This document shows positions 23,703 to 36,511 of a stretch of 64,000 nt of DNA, piece after piece. A model generated the notes under the pieces. It was given only the letters and a program-made list of their open reading frames with translations. It had not been told where the DNA came from and did no database searches. A program made the translations under genes and the position numbers. Positions within the stretch are counted from its first letter, which is position 1, and the number at the start of each line of letters is the position of its first letter. The DNA comes from Phymorhynchus buccinoides. Taxonomy: Eukaryota; Mollusca; Gastropoda; Neogastropoda; Raphitomidae. The stretch covers positions 41,607,477-41,671,476 of the forward strand of contig CM065703.1 of the NCBI GenBank assembly GCA_017654935.2, read 5' to 3'.

Positions 23703-26690
23703 TTGTTCGTGTTAGAACATACTTATGTGAATAAAAAGAGTGGGGAACAATTTAATCCACATATTGTTTTGTTTGGGGCAGCTTCTTTTTGCATTTCTAA
23801 TGAAAAAAGTCCTTGCTCGCTGACCTTTAACCTTAGCAATCCAGGTGACTCGTGCAAAGTTTGTGTAACCATTGCTAAAGTCTTGAGACGAACTGTCCAA
23901 CATAGGGATGGCCGAAGTGACGATGAAATAGCTGTTGAAAATTGCGCGTTATTAGGAGGTAAATTCAACTTTCCGACGTGCCTGACTGACTGGGATAGGG
24001 TGCTGGACGTTTTAAAACCAGCGGCAAAATGTGGAAGGGTAAAAGCTATCTACGTGGGTTTATCCATTTTACACACACCGGTACACTCTATGTACCGGCA
24101 CTGTGTGATAACGGGGGACAGCACTGTTCTTTATCACACTGTTAAAGTTTTGTGGCTAACGGGTGTGTATCATGGACACTCAACTTGTGTGACGTTGATA
24201 TATTATGGCAAGAAATATCATTTCAGGACAAACTCAAACAAATGCATTATTCAGAATCTGGCTGTCATGTGCTTAGTAAACAGAAGTCAAATGCATAGCG
24301 ATGTGGAGTCTCGTCATACCAACCCCGTTTCCTTAACTTGTGCGCAGGTGTGGCAGCCATCTTTTATTGCATGTCGTGGTGGTCATGTGACCTACATGTC
24401 CTTGCTCTGTGGCGGCACTTTCAGAGTGTTCTGTCAAACTGAAAGTTCCTGCGGTTTTCGTAGCAGTCCATTAAACGCTGACAAAAACTCTGATATAGCC
24501 AACGAGAACTCTCCTGCCACCCCTGTGTTCACCTGCAGTGATAGCCAGCAAGCCTTGTCGTTTAGCTTGGTGTGTAACTTCGTAGCTGAGTGCAGGGATC
24601 AGAGTGACGAGTCATTCTGTCATCACCCTTTTTGTGGGAACAAATTCACCTGTTCTAATGGTCAATGCGTACGGCCCGAAAACGTGTGCGACCAACTGTT
24701 TAACTGCTGGGACGAATCTGACGAGAACACGTGCAAGGGGTTTAACTTAATATACATTAAGCATTATTATCACCCGTCTCCTGCTATCATCCGTTTTAAC
24801 TCACGTCAGTTCGTCTCAAAACCAATGGGACTGAACGAATCTTGTCCTGATACCCACTATCATTGTACCGGTCAGTTCAATGACTGCCTGCCTGTGTACA
24901 TGTTGTGCAATGGGATGTACGACTGTATTGGTCACGTAGATGAACAAGGTTGTGAGAACATGACATGCCCGGGATACCTGCATTGCAGATTTTCTGGAAT
25001 ATGTTTGCATCCTGATCATGTATGTGACGGCTGGTCGCATTGTCCAAAGAATGACGATGAGTTATTCTGTGACATGGCCTGTCCTTCAGACTGCCAGTGC
25101 CAGGAACACGCGTTCCATTGTGGTCAGCCATTTAGTGCAGCATCATTCCCGCAGCTCCGTCACCTGAATGCCACAGGTTCTGGCATGACACTGTCTGATG
25201 TTAACCACAACACTTATCTTATCAACCTGGCTTTTGTCCAGTGTTCAATAACTCACATACCTGTCGCGACGTTGAAGAACTTAAAGCACCTGGACCTCAG
25301 TAGAAACCTACTGAAGCAGGTCCATTTGGCGTCTTTTCTAAATCTGCAGCATTTAGAAACACTGTCACTGTCCGGGAATCCTCTCACTGAACTTGTTAGG
25401 GACTACGCCTCTGGTGTCCAGTTAAACACCGTGATGACCCTAGACCTGTCACATACCACTCTGATGATATTTGATCCTGAAATTATCTCCTTCTTTCCCC
25501 GAATAAAGAGACTGATTTTGACATCCACTTTCATTCATACATTCCTCGGCAGTTTCCAGCCCTTACCTCATCTTGCTGAATTGTACATGGAGAGCAGCCC
25601 GATAAAAACGTTTCCAGCTGACATTTTTGTACACCTTCGCCATTTAGTGTCTGTGCACACCAGTAATTATAAGCTTTGCTGTGATGAAATCCTCCCTCTT
25701 GGTTTTGACAGCAGTTTGTGTCACGCTCCAAATGACGAGGTGTCCTCATGTGAGGATTTGCTGCAGTCTTGGACTTACCATGTGTTTTTGTGGATTATGG
25801 GTTTTATGTCACTGACCGGCAACCTGTTCTCGTTTTGTGCACGTTTGTTTTTAACCCAAACACGCTCTGTGTCTGGCTTCACTGTGTTCGTTATCTCACT
25901 TACCATGGGCGATTTCCTGATGGGATTATACGTGGTCCTTATTGGAGCTGCTGATGAAAGGTTTCGTGGTCAATATCTCTATTTTGACGACTTGTGGAAA
26001 CACAGTGTGACTTGTAAAGTGGCTGGCTTCTTTGCTCTGCTATCCAGTGAAGTGTCAGCTCTGATCATTTGTCTCATAACCATCGATCGATTCATCGTTC
26101 TTCGCTTTCCATTTAGCACTCTACGGTTTGAGAAAACATCCGCATTTGTGGCTTGCCTCTTGACGTGGTTGGTTGGTTGGGTTTTGGCTGTCTTCCCTTT
26201 GCTGCCAATGACAAAACACTGGGAGTTTTACAGTCAGTCAGGTGTCTGCATTCCACTGCCAGTTATTAGACAGGAGTTTAAAGGCAGGTATTATTCTGTA
26301 GGCATAATGATCATCTTTAATTTTACTCTATTTTTGGTCATTTCGTGTGGTCAGTATATTATCTTCAGATCAGTGCAGAGCAATGTCTTGAAAACTAACA
26401 CCACCCAGATGTCACAAGACATGACCATAGCCCGGCGCTTGATCAACATCGCTGTGACAGATTTCCTGTGCTGGTTTCCCATTGGACTGTGCGGCATACT
26501 GGCATTGAACGATGTTCCAGTTCCTGGAGAAGTCAACGTGGCCCTGGCTATATTCGTGCTGCCGCTAAACTCTGACATCAACCCTTTCATCTATACCTAC
26601 AACACTTGGGCAGAAAGAAGGAGAAAATCTGAAGAAGCTAAACTGATAAAATGGCTGCAGGCTAACAGACAGAAGCTCTGTGACTTATGA
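23703..26690 (+). CDS. LDLa/LRR seven-helix receptor, GRL101-like (copy A)
   Basis: Single uninterrupted frame of 995 codons. Residues ~80-191 look like a C-type-lectin-like fold (CLTDWDRVL, IYVGL, then CVTLIYYGKKY and NLAVMCLV). Four LDL-receptor class A repeats lie at ~277-306, 310-344, 381-417 and 422-456. An LRR N-cap (CPSDCQCQEHAFHC) leads into leucine-rich repeats (~480-650, e.g. LKHLDLSRN). Helices are near 694-716, 725-748, 770-798, 813-835, 863-886, 910-935 and 943-966. Family marks include GN in helix 1, DRF after helix 3, the Cys771-Cys849 pair and NPFIY in helix 7. Expected role: cell-surface receptor for a peptide or lipoprotein-like ligand. The frame has no ATG at the start: B and C have ATG where A has GTG, and an upstream ATG is put out of frame by one base. 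A also differs from B and C at Cys248 (Ser) and residue 958 (Asp for Ala next to NPxxY). No signal peptide is evident, so an upstream exon is possible. Confidence 0.9.
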   Translation: MFVLEHTYVNKKSGEQFNPHIVLFGAASFCISNEKSPCSLTFNLSNPGDSCKVCVTIAKVLRRTVQHRDGRSDDEIAVENCALLGGKFNFPTCLTDWDRVLDVLKPAAKCGRVKAIYVGLSILHTPVHSMYRHCVITGDSTVLYHTVKVLWLTGVYHGHSTCVTLIYYGKKYHFRTNSNKCIIQNLAVMCLVNRSQMHSDVESRHTNPVSLTCAQVWQPSFIACRGGHVTYMSLLCGGTFRVFCQTESSCGFRSSPLNADKNSDIANENSPATPVFTCSDSQQALSFSLVCNFVAECRDQSDESFCHHPFCGNKFTCSNGQCVRPENVCDQLFNCWDESDENTCKGFNLIYIKHYYHPSPAIIRFNSRQFVSKPMGLNESCPDTHYHCTGQFNDCLPVYMLCNGMYDCIGHVDEQGCENMTCPGYLHCRFSGICLHPDHVCDGWSHCPKNDDELFCDMACPSDCQCQEHAFHCGQPFSAASFPQLRHLNATGSGMTLSDVNHNTYLINLAFVQCSITHIPVATLKNLKHLDLSRNLLKQVHLASFLNLQHLETLSLSGNPLTELVRDYASGVQLNTVMTLDLSHTTLMIFDPEIISFFPRIKRLILTSTFIHTFLGSFQPLPHLAELYMESSPIKTFPADIFVHLRHLVSVHTSNYKLCCDEILPLGFDSSLCHAPNDEVSSCEDLLQSWTYHVFLWIMGFMSLTGNLFSFCARLFLTQTRSVSGFTVFVISLTMGDFLMGLYVVLIGAADERFRGQYLYFDDLWKHSVTCKVAGFFALLSSEVSALIICLITIDRFIVLRFPFSTLRFEKTSAFVACLLTWLVGWVLAVFPLLPMTKHWEFYSQSGVCIPLPVIRQEFKGRYYSVGIMIIFNFTLFLVISCGQYIIFRSVQSNVLKTNTTQMSQDMTIARRLINIAVTDFLCWFPIGLCGILALNDVPVPGEVNVALAIFVLPLNSDINPFIYTYNTWAERRRKSEEAKLIKWLQANRQKLCDL

Positions 26691-26699
26691 TTCATATCA

Positions 26700-26955
26700 A
26701 CCCAAATGATATGATCATAGCTGTTTGGAATTATCTCCCAGTTGATCTCTCCGTAATGAACCAACTCTCTCTAGTTTCAAGTCTAAACTGAAGACCCATT
26801 TGTTTCAAAGTTAATTCGGTTTCTAAGTTGTTGATTCTTGTTCATGTACCTGGTTGCATGAATAGATGAGAACGTCTTTGTGTGACTGCGTGTGTAGTGA
26901 ATGGAAGCGCCTTGATTGCAAATTAACTATAGAAAGGCGCTATAGAAATGTGATC

Positions 26956-27006
<51 letters not shown>
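26700..27006 (+). mobile_element. L2-type LINE 3' end with (ATT)n tail, fused to receptor A's 3' end
   Basis: About 25 bases after the receptor stop, the sequence encodes VWNYLP and, in a shifted frame, SSFKSKLKTHLF, the conserved end of L2-type open frames. A hairpin of AGCGCCTT and AAGGCGCT (26906-26941) and an ATT run (26958-27006) follow, typical of an L2 3' terminus. The same tail follows receptors B and C. Confidence 0.8.
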
Positions 27007-27299
27007 CGTTTTTGTGGTGTAAAAACCGGAAGATGCAGTAATTTGGGGCAAAAAGGCCAACATATCTTTCACGTGTATTGCCTCTTGCGTGAGAACGTTT
27101 CTTTCAAATGTTAAACGGTTAGCAATGTTGCGTGTAACGTGGCTGGTTCTCTGTCGTTCACAGTTAATACAAAATGTCTGTAGGTTCAAAGAGAAGAGAA
27201 AGAGGATTGTTTGCTTAGGGAGGAGGGGAAGGGGGGGTAGTATTCCACCTTGCTTTACTATAAAGATGGCCCTAGTAGCCTCCGACTTTTAAGTCGGCG

Positions 27300-27508
27300 C
27301 CACACACGCGTACAACTATGGGGATGCGATGCGATTTGGTAACGTGAGTCATGATTCACGTGAAATACTTCCGTCTAAAAATAATTCTGCCACTTTCGCT
27401 CACTATGCTCAGGTAGACCCAATACATGAATTTCACGTGAATCATGATTCACATAGTCAAAATCGCATCGTATTCAGATCCGAATCGTATGTGTGTAGCA
27501 AGCCCTTT
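27300..27508. mobile_element. MITE-like element with ~65 bp inverted repeats
   Basis: Left arm ~27303-27368 and right arm ~27428-27505 are inverted copies. The innermost 23 bp match at 22 positions. The arms contain a palindrome GTGAATCATGATTCAC, an E-box CACGTG and, on the left, TGAGTCAT. No target duplication was identified. The same element lies at 40111-40320. Confidence 0.6.
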
Positions 27509-27584
27509 ACCCGAGAAGACTGGTGCTATCTTCTGGCATGATAATCTTCAACATGCTTTGTTTTTTTCCCCACAAAAGGTATTT

Positions 27585-27996
27585 GGTATATTCGAAATTC
27601 AGGATGGTCTCCCCGGAGAGTGCGTCGCCGCAAGTGCAGCGCCTACCCCACAAAAAAAAAGTGTTTTCTTTGAGTTTTTTTTTGGGGGGCACAGGGTGAG
27701 GAGGGCGTGTGGGCACACTTGGAAAACCTAGCTATCAATTTGGCCATACCAGGCAGCGGGATTTTCCACTGCTCTTACCGACTTTCAACTGCCGTGGGAT
27801 TTTTACGGGCGTAAAGCGCACGGGTCAGACTAGCTTTAAGTCCCCATCCGAAGGACTCGACGTTCAGTTCGATTTTCCTGACAAACTAGAAAGAAAGGGC
27901 GAGGCCGGGATTCGAACCCGGGTCACTCACGCTGCAGTCACGCATTACATTTGGTAGGCGAACGTCTTGACCACTCTGCCACCTTTCTCCCCTAAA
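27585..27996 (-). mobile_element. tRNA-derived SINE (copy A)
   Basis: The minus strand begins with a Ser/Leu-tRNA-like head: A box TGGCAGAGTGGT near 27975 and B box GGTTCGAATCC near 27913. Its acceptor ends do not pair, so it is not a functional tRNA. A body of roughly 300 bp follows, ending near 27585 after an AT-rich phrase. Copy B is at 40385-40805. The internal domain is not assigned to a named superfamily. Confidence 0.65.
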
Positions 27997-28228
27997 TGAA
28001 CATATATATATATATATATTTATTTTTGTCAAATGCTGCCATGCTTTTCTAAAACCAAACCACAAAAACAAACGACTGCACCAACAGAATAAGTGGTTAC
28101 AGTGTTCTATGTTTGTGCAAACGTTGTGTTTGAAAATACTGTTAAATTAATGAGATCATGGAACATCGGTGGATGCATTTCGCTTGAGTGGACACGATTG
28201 TCTTTGTAGGTAATTGTGAGTAAGTAGG

Positions 28229-30463
<2,235 letters not shown>

Positions 30464-30464
30464 G

Positions 30465-30562
<98 letters not shown>

Positions 30563-30630
30563 TTTGTCTGATGATGATGATGATGATGGTAGTGATGATG
30601 ATGATGATACTGATGATGATGATGATGAGT
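30464..30630. repeat. (AG)n and (GAT)n microsatellites
   Basis: AG with small interruptions at 30464-30563, then GAT repeats at 30569-30630. The resulting poly-Met and poly-Asp frames are artefacts. Confidence 0.95.
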
Positions 30631-31410
30631 GTGCTTCTACAAAAAAATAACATATTGGCACTTCAACGTATATATATTATGTTCACAATGCAATTTAGAA
30701 ATTTGGGCTCATGTACCATGCCCCAGTGCTCCTTCATGGCTCATCGAAACAGTGGCCCTTTGCTCAAAGGGCTCTTATCATTGGTTGACATCAGCCTGTG
30801 GCGGGGGCCAACAGCAACAGGAGAGCTGTACAGTAGATTATATTCTTCAGTAATGGAAAATCACAGTACAGTTTATACTTTTTGTGGAAGACTATGACTC
30901 TCAAACGAGGGGGTCTTTGCACTGGCTCTAGTGCTGCAGCCAAAAGGATGGGTTGGCCTTTGGGGACCTTCCCCCACGCCAGCTGTCCTCAAATCCCTTT
31001 GGCGGAGAGAGTAGGGATGTACCCTGGGCAAGGCATCTCCACTATAAACAAATTGTAGCCCAGATCGACAGAATAGCATCTGCTCCCTCTGCTATCTGGC
31101 AGCCATGGTCGGAAACGACTGACTGGCGTAGATTCGTAAGAAGAAATAAAAGGCATGCAGGGGAAATGTGGTAAAGCATCGAAACAATTTCTTGCAGTGT
31201 TTAATTCAAGGGGAAACAACTTGTTTCCACTGACACTCAGTAGAAAACAACGTGTGGTTGCTTCCCTTGAGCCTGAAACCGTTCACGTTTCTTTCTCTTG
31301 GGACAGTTAGTAGGTGGATGCCTCGTGCCTCCATACGTACTTTTCCTAACATAGGCAAAATATTATTGCTATCGTGCACAGAAGAACAATCTGTCTGCAT
31401 AATTATAAGC
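30631..31410. other. No clear gene
   Basis: A faint match to a Cys/His pattern (CSQCNLEIWAHVPC at about 30675-30720) resembles a PHD-type finger found in some LINE ORF1 proteins, too short and isolated to call. Nothing else is supported. Confidence 0.3.
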
Positions 31411-31439
31411 GCAAGGTTACTTTATTGGTGTTGATTTGT

Positions 31440-33099
31440 TCAACTTTTTAATTGCGAAGTAACCTGCGATTTCGAAAGAACTTTCAACATTTTCTCCTCT
31501 CGAGTTCGTCCCTGTTGCTCTGTGACCACACCCCACACATAGAGGAAGGGACAGAGTGCAGAGTGGAGCGGTAAGACAAACACCACCGTGGCCTGCTGGA
31601 CAGTGGCCAAAGCACTGACTCCAGCTGTGGTCATCATCACAGCTAAACCCAACACCAGCCAACAAACAGCGAGGGTTACAGACATCTTGGCTGTCAGGTG
31701 GGCTGAGAAATACAGACACCTCTTGCTGGGATCAAGTTGATTTCGATAAACTGGGATTTGCATTTTGACGAGAACAGTAGAAACAAAAATGATTGAGCTT
31801 AAAATGAAGTTTATGGTGAAGAGAACGGAAGTCCATTTGAAGGACTGGCGATCGTGATAGCGGTTAAAGATGGCCAGACGACACAGACCGGACTGGTCGT
31901 TTACACCCCAGTCTGTCAGACCAGGAAGAAACGGTATCACTGATAATACGACACCCACAAACCATGCCACAAACAATGTTATCCTTGAACACGTTTCACT
32001 GGATTCTCGAGAGAAATGAAGGATCACGAAATGATTTAAGCTGATAAACATAGTGATCAGGACAGACACTTCGCTACACAAATAACAAACGAAACTGGTC
32101 AGTTGGCAAACTACGCTATTCATCCATTCTCTTTCCATTCGCATGTACGTGCCATGCAACATACCATCTGTTATAATATTAATTCCAACATGGCTTCCCA
32201 TGCCTATATTCACACACAGCAAATGTCCTAACGCTTTCTGGAAGTTGTTTTCAAACAATTTAGGGATCGCGAATGAAGCTAGAAAGATAGCTGCGTTTCC
32301 AAATATGGAAGATATACCAGTTAGCCAGAAGAGCATTTTGTAGAATTCTGATGGCAGTAGATTTTCACAAGCCGGTAGCATGGTAGCTGGTGAAAGACAT
32401 TTCAGTTTGACCAAATGTCGAGGGAACAAACTCTGACAGCAAAACCTGTAGTCGGATGAAAAGATTGTTCTTAAATGCACCGAAGTAGACAACGACTCCC
32501 ACGGAAAACTGGCCACTGGGTTCCATCGCACATCAACTTCAGTCAGTAAAGGAGCATTTCTAAAACCATGGAAACTGAAAGTTTTTATATTAGAAAGCGA
32601 TACATTGCACTGCTCTATCTGATATAAGTATACGGCCAGTAATGTGTTGACAATGCTTGAGTGTGTCTGGGATAGACTTATTCGCCTTAAACCATAGTGG
32701 ACGTACCTACCCAGTGTGTTGGTCGTGTGGCCTATGGGGTTATTGCTTAAACACAAGGTGCTTAGATGAGGCAGCTGAAGAACATGGGCAACATGGAAAG
32801 TCTTTAAGGAGTTGTCAGAAAGGTCAAGATGTTTCAAGTTTGTGAGATTTGTTCTGGATGCATTAACCAGCGAGCAGTTAGAAAGAATTAAAACCACCAA
32901 GTAAGTATTGACCTGGAAATCGGTTAGCGACATTCCCGTCCCTGTGGCATCCAGATATCGCAAATCAGGAAACGGCAGAGGACTGAATTTGTGGCTGCAC
33001 ACAAAGGAATAGCCTACACAGAGACAGCCTTGGGGACAGGCCATGTCACACATCAGCTCATCGTCTCGTTGTGGACACTGACCCCAGCCATCACACAGA
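31440..33099 (-). CDS. Divergent LDLa/LRR seven-helix receptor (copy D), N-terminus lost in the gap
   Basis: About 553 codons are visible, entering from the N gap in the last LDLa repeat (LCDGWGQCPQRDDELMC). An LRR N-cap (CPQGCLCVGYSFVC), leucine-rich repeats (LKHLDLSDNSL), a cysteine hinge and seven hydrophobic helices follow. It is clearly homologous to A, B and C but distant. The GN of helix 1 is kept and the ECL2 SGLC cysteine is present. The motif after helix 3 reads LNHF instead of IDRF, the helix 2 aspartate is absent (NIGMGSHVG), and NPxxY is replaced by CPFLY. The frame is open, so it is not an obvious pseudogene. Coupling to G proteins may be altered or lost. AATAAA lies 14 bases past the stop (31421-31426). 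No L2 tail follows. The part of any predicted frame right of the gap belongs to the L2-like LINE. Confidence 0.8.
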
Positions 33100-33599
33100 N
33101 NNNNNNNNNNNNNNNNNNNNNNNNNNNNNNNNNNNNNNNNNNNNNNNNNNNNNNNNNNNNNNNNNNNNNNNNNNNNNNNNNNNNNNNNNNNNNNNNNNNN
33201 NNNNNNNNNNNNNNNNNNNNNNNNNNNNNNNNNNNNNNNNNNNNNNNNNNNNNNNNNNNNNNNNNNNNNNNNNNNNNNNNNNNNNNNNNNNNNNNNNNNN
33301 NNNNNNNNNNNNNNNNNNNNNNNNNNNNNNNNNNNNNNNNNNNNNNNNNNNNNNNNNNNNNNNNNNNNNNNNNNNNNNNNNNNNNNNNNNNNNNNNNNNN
33401 NNNNNNNNNNNNNNNNNNNNNNNNNNNNNNNNNNNNNNNNNNNNNNNNNNNNNNNNNNNNNNNNNNNNNNNNNNNNNNNNNNNNNNNNNNNNNNNNNNNN
33501 NNNNNNNNNNNNNNNNNNNNNNNNNNNNNNNNNNNNNNNNNNNNNNNNNNNNNNNNNNNNNNNNNNNNNNNNNNNNNNNNNNNNNNNNNNNNNNNNNNN
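33100..33599. other. Assembly gap, exactly 500 N
   Basis: Placeholder gap. Left of it is receptor D. Right of it the sequence starts inside the L2-like LINE at the base matching 20821. Confidence 1.
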
Positions 33600-34853
33600 T
33601 AAGATTGACAAGACTAATTTGAAAGATGATTTAGAAACTGCCATAATGCCTGACATGTCTCTTCCCAATTTAAACTTTTCTTTGCAAAATCTGCTCGATA
33701 GGCACGCCCCTCTCCATCAGGTGTCTGTCAGGACGGAGAGAGCCACACCTTGGTACAATACAGTCGCTCCTCAACTCACAGAGTTAAAACACGAGCGCCG
33801 CAGAGCAGAAAGGTGGTGGCTCTCCTCTGGTCTGACTGTTCACAAACAGACCTACAAGTCAATCAAGCGAACCATTGCTGACTTAGTACAAAGGGCTAAG
33901 ACTCAGTTTTTCTCCTCTAAAATTTCCGCTAGCAAGACTTACAAATAACTCTACCGAAACATGAATCAAATCGTAGGCAAAACACAAGCTGCTGTATTCC
34001 CTTCAAATATAGAACCTAAAAAACTCCCTGACACCTTTCTGAACTTTTTCCGAGACAAAATAGTAGCCAATCGAAATGTTGTTCATTCTTCTCAGCCTCT
34101 AGACGAGTCCCCATCCTACTCTGGTCCAACTTTGTCCGCCTTTAAACCAGTCACAACACAGTTCGTGAAAGAGATTATAAAAAAACGGCCAAAAAATCTT
34201 GTGAACTTGACCCTTTCCCTACATTCCTCCTCTATGAAAACATTGATACCTTGTTACCAGTTATAACAAACATTTTCAACTGTTTTTTGTCAAGTGGTCC
34301 CTGATGGTTTTAAAGATGCAATTGTGAAGCCCCTCTTGAAAAAGATATACTCTAAATCCAGATGAATTATTAAAAAAATCAGCCAATCTCTAATCTTCCC
34401 TTCTTGTCAAACATCTTAGAGAAAGCAGTTCTTCATCAGCTATCTCAGCACCTTGTTACGAACAATCTTCTCAGTCCCCATCAATCTGCTTACCGTGCTG
34501 GACACAGTACTGAAACAGCTCTTATTAGTATCCTAAATAACATTCTGACTTCCCTTGACGACGACAGAACATCTGTTCTCCTTCTTCTTGATTTATCAGC
34601 AGCATTTGACACGATAGACCATGACATTCTACTGACACGTTTGACAACTGACTTTGACATTTGCGGCACCATACTAAATTGATTTAAATCATATCTCTCC
34701 AATAGAAACCAATTTGTTCTCATTGAAAATATGCAGTCATCTAAAATGTCTCTTGACGTTGGCGTTCCTCAGGGATCAGTATTTGGGCCTGTACTTTTTA
34801 TCGAGCACACAACACCATTGTCCAAGATAATTAAGTCACAGTGTGGTTTTCGC
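33600..34853 (+). mobile_element. L2/CR1-group LINE, copy B (5' part hidden by gap)
   Basis: Matches 20821-22083, including LSPHQSAYRAGHSTETAL and LLLLDLSAAFDTIDH, and ends at the same joint with the RTE-like fragment. It carries private small deletions near 34295 and 34835. Confidence 0.8.
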
Positions 34854-35747
34854 TGTTTGACATCACTTCTCTTGTCATGGTGTCATGAAATATTGCATCA
34901 GCATGGTGAACATTGGTGGACAGCCAAGTTTCTTCAGGATGATCCACAGTGCCTTTATCATGTCGATGGAGACAGCAAACAGGTCCATGTTTTTCTCAAG
35001 GCATATTTCCTGAACCTGTCTCTCTGCAAAGATCATATCGACTGTGCTACGGTCAGGGCGGAAGCCACACTGTGACTCTGGCAGATTTTCATCTGAGACC
35101 ATAGAAATCAGTCTGTTCAAGGTGATTCATGTGAGGATTCTCCTGGCAATTGAGAGGACGGATATACGCTGGTAGTTCCCGCAGTCTGCTTTGGAGTCTT
35201 TGTTATTGTACAAGGCGACTATAGTGGCATCGCGAAAGTCCGCTGGCATTTCTTCCTCTTCCCAAATACTGGTTAAGACATTGTGGAATGCCTCCAGACT
35301 GTCTTCACTAAGCGCCTTGTAACCTCTGCAGGGATACCATCCTTACCAGGGGCCTTGCTACAGCTCATCTGATTGATGGCCTTCTGGACTTCTTCCAGTG
35401 ATGGTGGATCGTCTAGTTCTTCAATGGTTGGCTGCTGAAGGATCTGATCTAGAGCAGCCTGTTCAACTGATGATGATCTGTTCAGGAGTTGGCTGAAGTG
35501 TTCTTTCCACCTATTATTGATGCCTGCCTTTTCCTTGATACTGGTGATGCCATCTGCTGACAGCAGGGGGGCAAGGACAGATTTTGATGCACCAAAAACA
35601 GTATTGATGGAGTTGAAAAACTGTTTAGAGTTGTTGCTGTCAGCAAAGCCTTGGATCTCATCAGCTTTCTTATCCCAGCACTGGTCTTGCATCGCTCTGA
35701 TATCTCTTTGAGCTGAGGCCTGGTGTGACTTGAACCTCACTTTTATT
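34854..35747 (-). mobile_element. RTE-like fragment, copy B
   Basis: Minus-strand copy of 22084-22976. The encoded 155-residue frame (35273-35740) is identical in translation to that of copy A and differs slightly from the left arm. Confidence 0.8.
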
Positions 35748-36480
35748 TCTTCTTAAGTTTACGTAGGTAAGCAAAGTGCACATTTAAGCACCACATTTAG
35801 AGCGTGCCTGCAAGAACTGTTCTATTTGCCTTCTTTATTCAATTTTGAATAGTCACTTCTTGCAGGGAACCCTCGTAAACTTTATGCCCTCGTATTGTGG
35901 ATGGTCCTTCTGAAAACAGACACGCAAAACAATCTTTATTCATTTTGTGATAGTCACCTCTTGCAGGAAACCCTCATAAATTTTATGCCCTCGTATTGTG
36001 GATGGTCCTTCTGAAAACAGACCGGCAAAACAAGCATGCAGGCGTAAGACATTGAAATGTGGTTTGGTCGTGGCCTTGGCCTACTCGTGCCTTCCCTGAG
36101 TACCAAATACGAACCTGTTGCACAGGGGACATGAGCAGGTCGAATTAAAATAAAAAAGACATTACCCAACTTACCTCAGATGGCTTATTCCAAACGCTTT
36201 CATGGAAAAAACCCTAGCAAAGGCGTTGCGAAAATTAAAAGCAGACAAGTACCACGACTAAGACATTGCTGTCAGTAGGGGGCTTAGTAGGTGGTGTCCC
36301 ACGTATGCTAGCTCATATATACAGGCTCCACCAAAGTGACTCAGCAGCAATGCAATGTCTCCTCTGGTGGTTGTCTCCTGACGGGCTAACATAGATTCGC
36401 TCTCCTGGCCCTTGGACTGCTGATTTTGGATTCCGCGACCTGACAAACCAGGTTGTGGCTGCGAGTTGGACCTGGGAGCA
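35748..36480 (-). other. Copy B of exon-like region and repeat R1
   Basis: Contains two exon-like units with AATAAA, the donor-like site near 36171 and R1 at 36263-36470. R1 here is longer than in A and keeps the phrase gctctcctggccc that A has lost. Confidence 0.5.
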
Positions 36481-36511
36481 ATGCCACTTTTGAGCTTAGC
36501 CACTGTTTGGC

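Larger units (their letters stand above)
13647..23968. repeat. Right arm of the ~10 kb inverted duplication
   Basis: Reverse-complement counterpart of 1-10061. It begins immediately after the N gap and at its outer end joins the body of receptor A, which implies that the left arm continues past position 1 into a similar receptor. The arm is cut near the gap, so the true axis of symmetry is not visible. Confidence 0.9.

Noticed and set aside
27896..27996. Functional tRNA gene on the minus strand (also 40705-40805)
   Set aside because: The A and B boxes are good, but the acceptor ends do not pair and a long shared body follows, which fits a SINE head.
30629..30853. PHD-like zinc finger gene
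   Set aside because: Only a single short Cys/His pattern is visible, with no flanking domain or frame support.
33100..33668. Extension of receptor D across the second gap into 33600-33668
   Set aside because: Sequence right of the gap is the L2-like LINE read in antisense, matching 20821 onwards. It is not receptor sequence.
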